A stretch of DNA of 64,000 nt, from the NCBI GenBank assembly GCA_965228695.1, contig CBDDIB010000001.1:186001-250000 (forward strand), in the 5' to 3' direction. The DNA comes from JAJFJD01 sp965228695. GTDB taxonomy: Bacteria > Pseudomonadota > Alphaproteobacteria > UBA8366. Under the pieces are notes generated by a model that saw only the letters and a program-made list of their open reading frames with translations, had not been told where the DNA came from and did not search any database. The translations under genes were made by a program, and so were the position numbers. Numbering within the stretch: position 1 is the stretch's first letter; every line of letters starts with the position of its first letter. Shown here one piece after another: positions 63,536 through 64,000 of the stretch.

Positions 63536-63919
63536 ATGTTTAAGCGCATCGATCACATGGTCGTCCGGGTCAAGGACCTGGATCAGGGCATGAAGGACTA
63601 TCAGGACAAGCTCGGCATGACCGCGAGCAAGGGTCCGGAGGACCTGCCGCATCTCGGCATGAAGCGGGCGGTGTTCCCGATCGGACCCGACGGCAGCTTC
63701 ATCGAACTCGCCGAGCCCTTGGGCGACGGCGGCGCGATCGGCAAGTCACTCGAACGCCATGGCGAAGGATTGCATCTGGTCGCCCTCGCGGTCGAGAACC
63801 TGGAAGAGGCCGCGGCCGACATGCGCGCAAAGGGCGCAAATCTCATCGAAGCCGGCAATATGATCTTCGTCCACCCGCGCGACAGCCACGGCGTGCTGTA
63901 TCAACTCGTCGAACGGTAA
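63536..63919 (+). CDS. VOC family protein, methylmalonyl-CoA epimerase-like
   Basis: A 127-residue VOC protein. KRIDHMVVRVKDLDQGMKDY starts the fold (metal ligand H7), and SFIELAEPLGD and EGLHLVALAVENLEEA supply the second part. HPRDSHGVLYQLVER ends in the ligand position. The pattern is close to glyoxalase/methylmalonyl-CoA epimerase proteins, but the known substrate residues are not decisive. It is 42 bp before the next gene on the same strand. Confidence 0.85.
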   Translation: MFKRIDHMVVRVKDLDQGMKDYQDKLGMTASKGPEDLPHLGMKRAVFPIGPDGSFIELAEPLGDGGAIGKSLERHGEGLHLVALAVENLEEAAADMRAKGANLIEAGNMIFVHPRDSHGVLYQLVER

Positions 63920-63961
63920 ACCGGCCGCCAAGAAGAATCGAACCGCCGAAGGAGACCGGAC

Positions 63962-64000
63962 ATGCCGCCGAAGATCGGATATCTGCTGCCCACCCGCGAA
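63962..64000 (+). CDS. start of a probable LLM-class flavin-dependent oxidoreductase (cut by window end)
   Basis: Only 13 codons are present: MPPKIGYLLPTRE. A GGAG ribosome binding site lies upstream. The KIGYLLPTRE start resembles the first strand of luciferase-like monooxygenases. The rest of the gene is outside the window, so the product is a guess. Confidence 0.4.
   Translation, partial: MPPKIGYLLPTRE

Overview
The window is about 62-64% GC by eye, densely coded and chromosomal, with short spacers and many start/stop overlaps (ATGA, TGATG, TAATG). The gene content points to an alphaproteobacterium, most likely a free-living or marine Rhodospirillales-type organism. The evidence is a DUF1491 gene, a bactofilin, groESL behind a perfect CIRCE operator, an acylating methylmalonate-semialdehyde dehydrogenase, phnCDE, and methylthioribose-phosphate isomerase paired with a class II aldolase. 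The species call is inference. I found no rRNA, tRNA, CRISPR array, insertion sequence or phage gene, and no gene-free stretch over 300 bp.

Layout. 0-6.8 kb: the end of a probable lytic transglycosylase, a D-glutamate catabolic pair (dgcN-dgcA), a class III aminotransferase, a flippase-like membrane protein, a small conserved protein, a secreted cyclophilin and an alpha/beta hydrolase. 6.8-14.4 kb: a long minus-strand block of aldehyde dehydrogenase, glutamine-synthetase-like ligase, iron alcohol dehydrogenase, exported gamma-glutamyltransferase, mtnA and class II aldolase, suggesting gamma-glutamylated amine catabolism next to methylthioadenosine salvage. 14.5-25.6 kb: phosphorus and glycerol metabolism (glpK, a Na/Pi cotransporter with a Pho-box-like site, a Ca/Na antiporter, a glycerophosphodiesterase, glpD, a HAD phosphatase and phnD-phnC-phnE-phnE). 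One phnE copy carries a one-base frameshift.

25.8-30.6 kb: mmsA, then a polyamine operon read on the minus strand as bactofilin, speE paralogue 2, speD, speE paralogue 1 and DUF1491. 30.8-42.3 kb: two beta-hydroxyacid dehydrogenases, trxB, two metallo-beta-lactamase-fold hydrolases, a cytoplasmic gamma-glutamyltransferase, a phosphotransferase, an MFS exporter and pepN. 42.4-48.2 kb: a pyridine nucleotide-disulfide flavoprotein and a four-gene unit of acylating aldehyde dehydrogenase, two-subunit acyl-CoA ligase and hydroxypyruvate isomerase, which looks like a carboxylic-acid/aldehyde interconversion module of unknown substrate.

48.3-53.2 kb: groEL-groES behind CIRCE, divergent from a reverse transsulfuration pair (cystathionine beta-synthase and gamma-lyase). 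53.2-54.1 kb: a lower-GC island with one unrecognised, possibly nuclease-fold protein, the best candidate for acquired DNA. 54.1-64 kb: GNAT, VOC protein and rfbB, a CoA-transferase/CoA-lyase pair, a coupled secreted protein and TPR protein, an ABC exporter, a DUF1801 protein, nhaA, a second VOC protein and the first codons of a probable LLM-class flavin oxidoreductase.

The most promising leads are the thiokinase/acylating-dehydrogenase operon at 43.9-48.2 kb, the mtnA-aldolase block, the divergent SpeE paralogues, the island gene at 53.2 kb, and the phnE frameshift.
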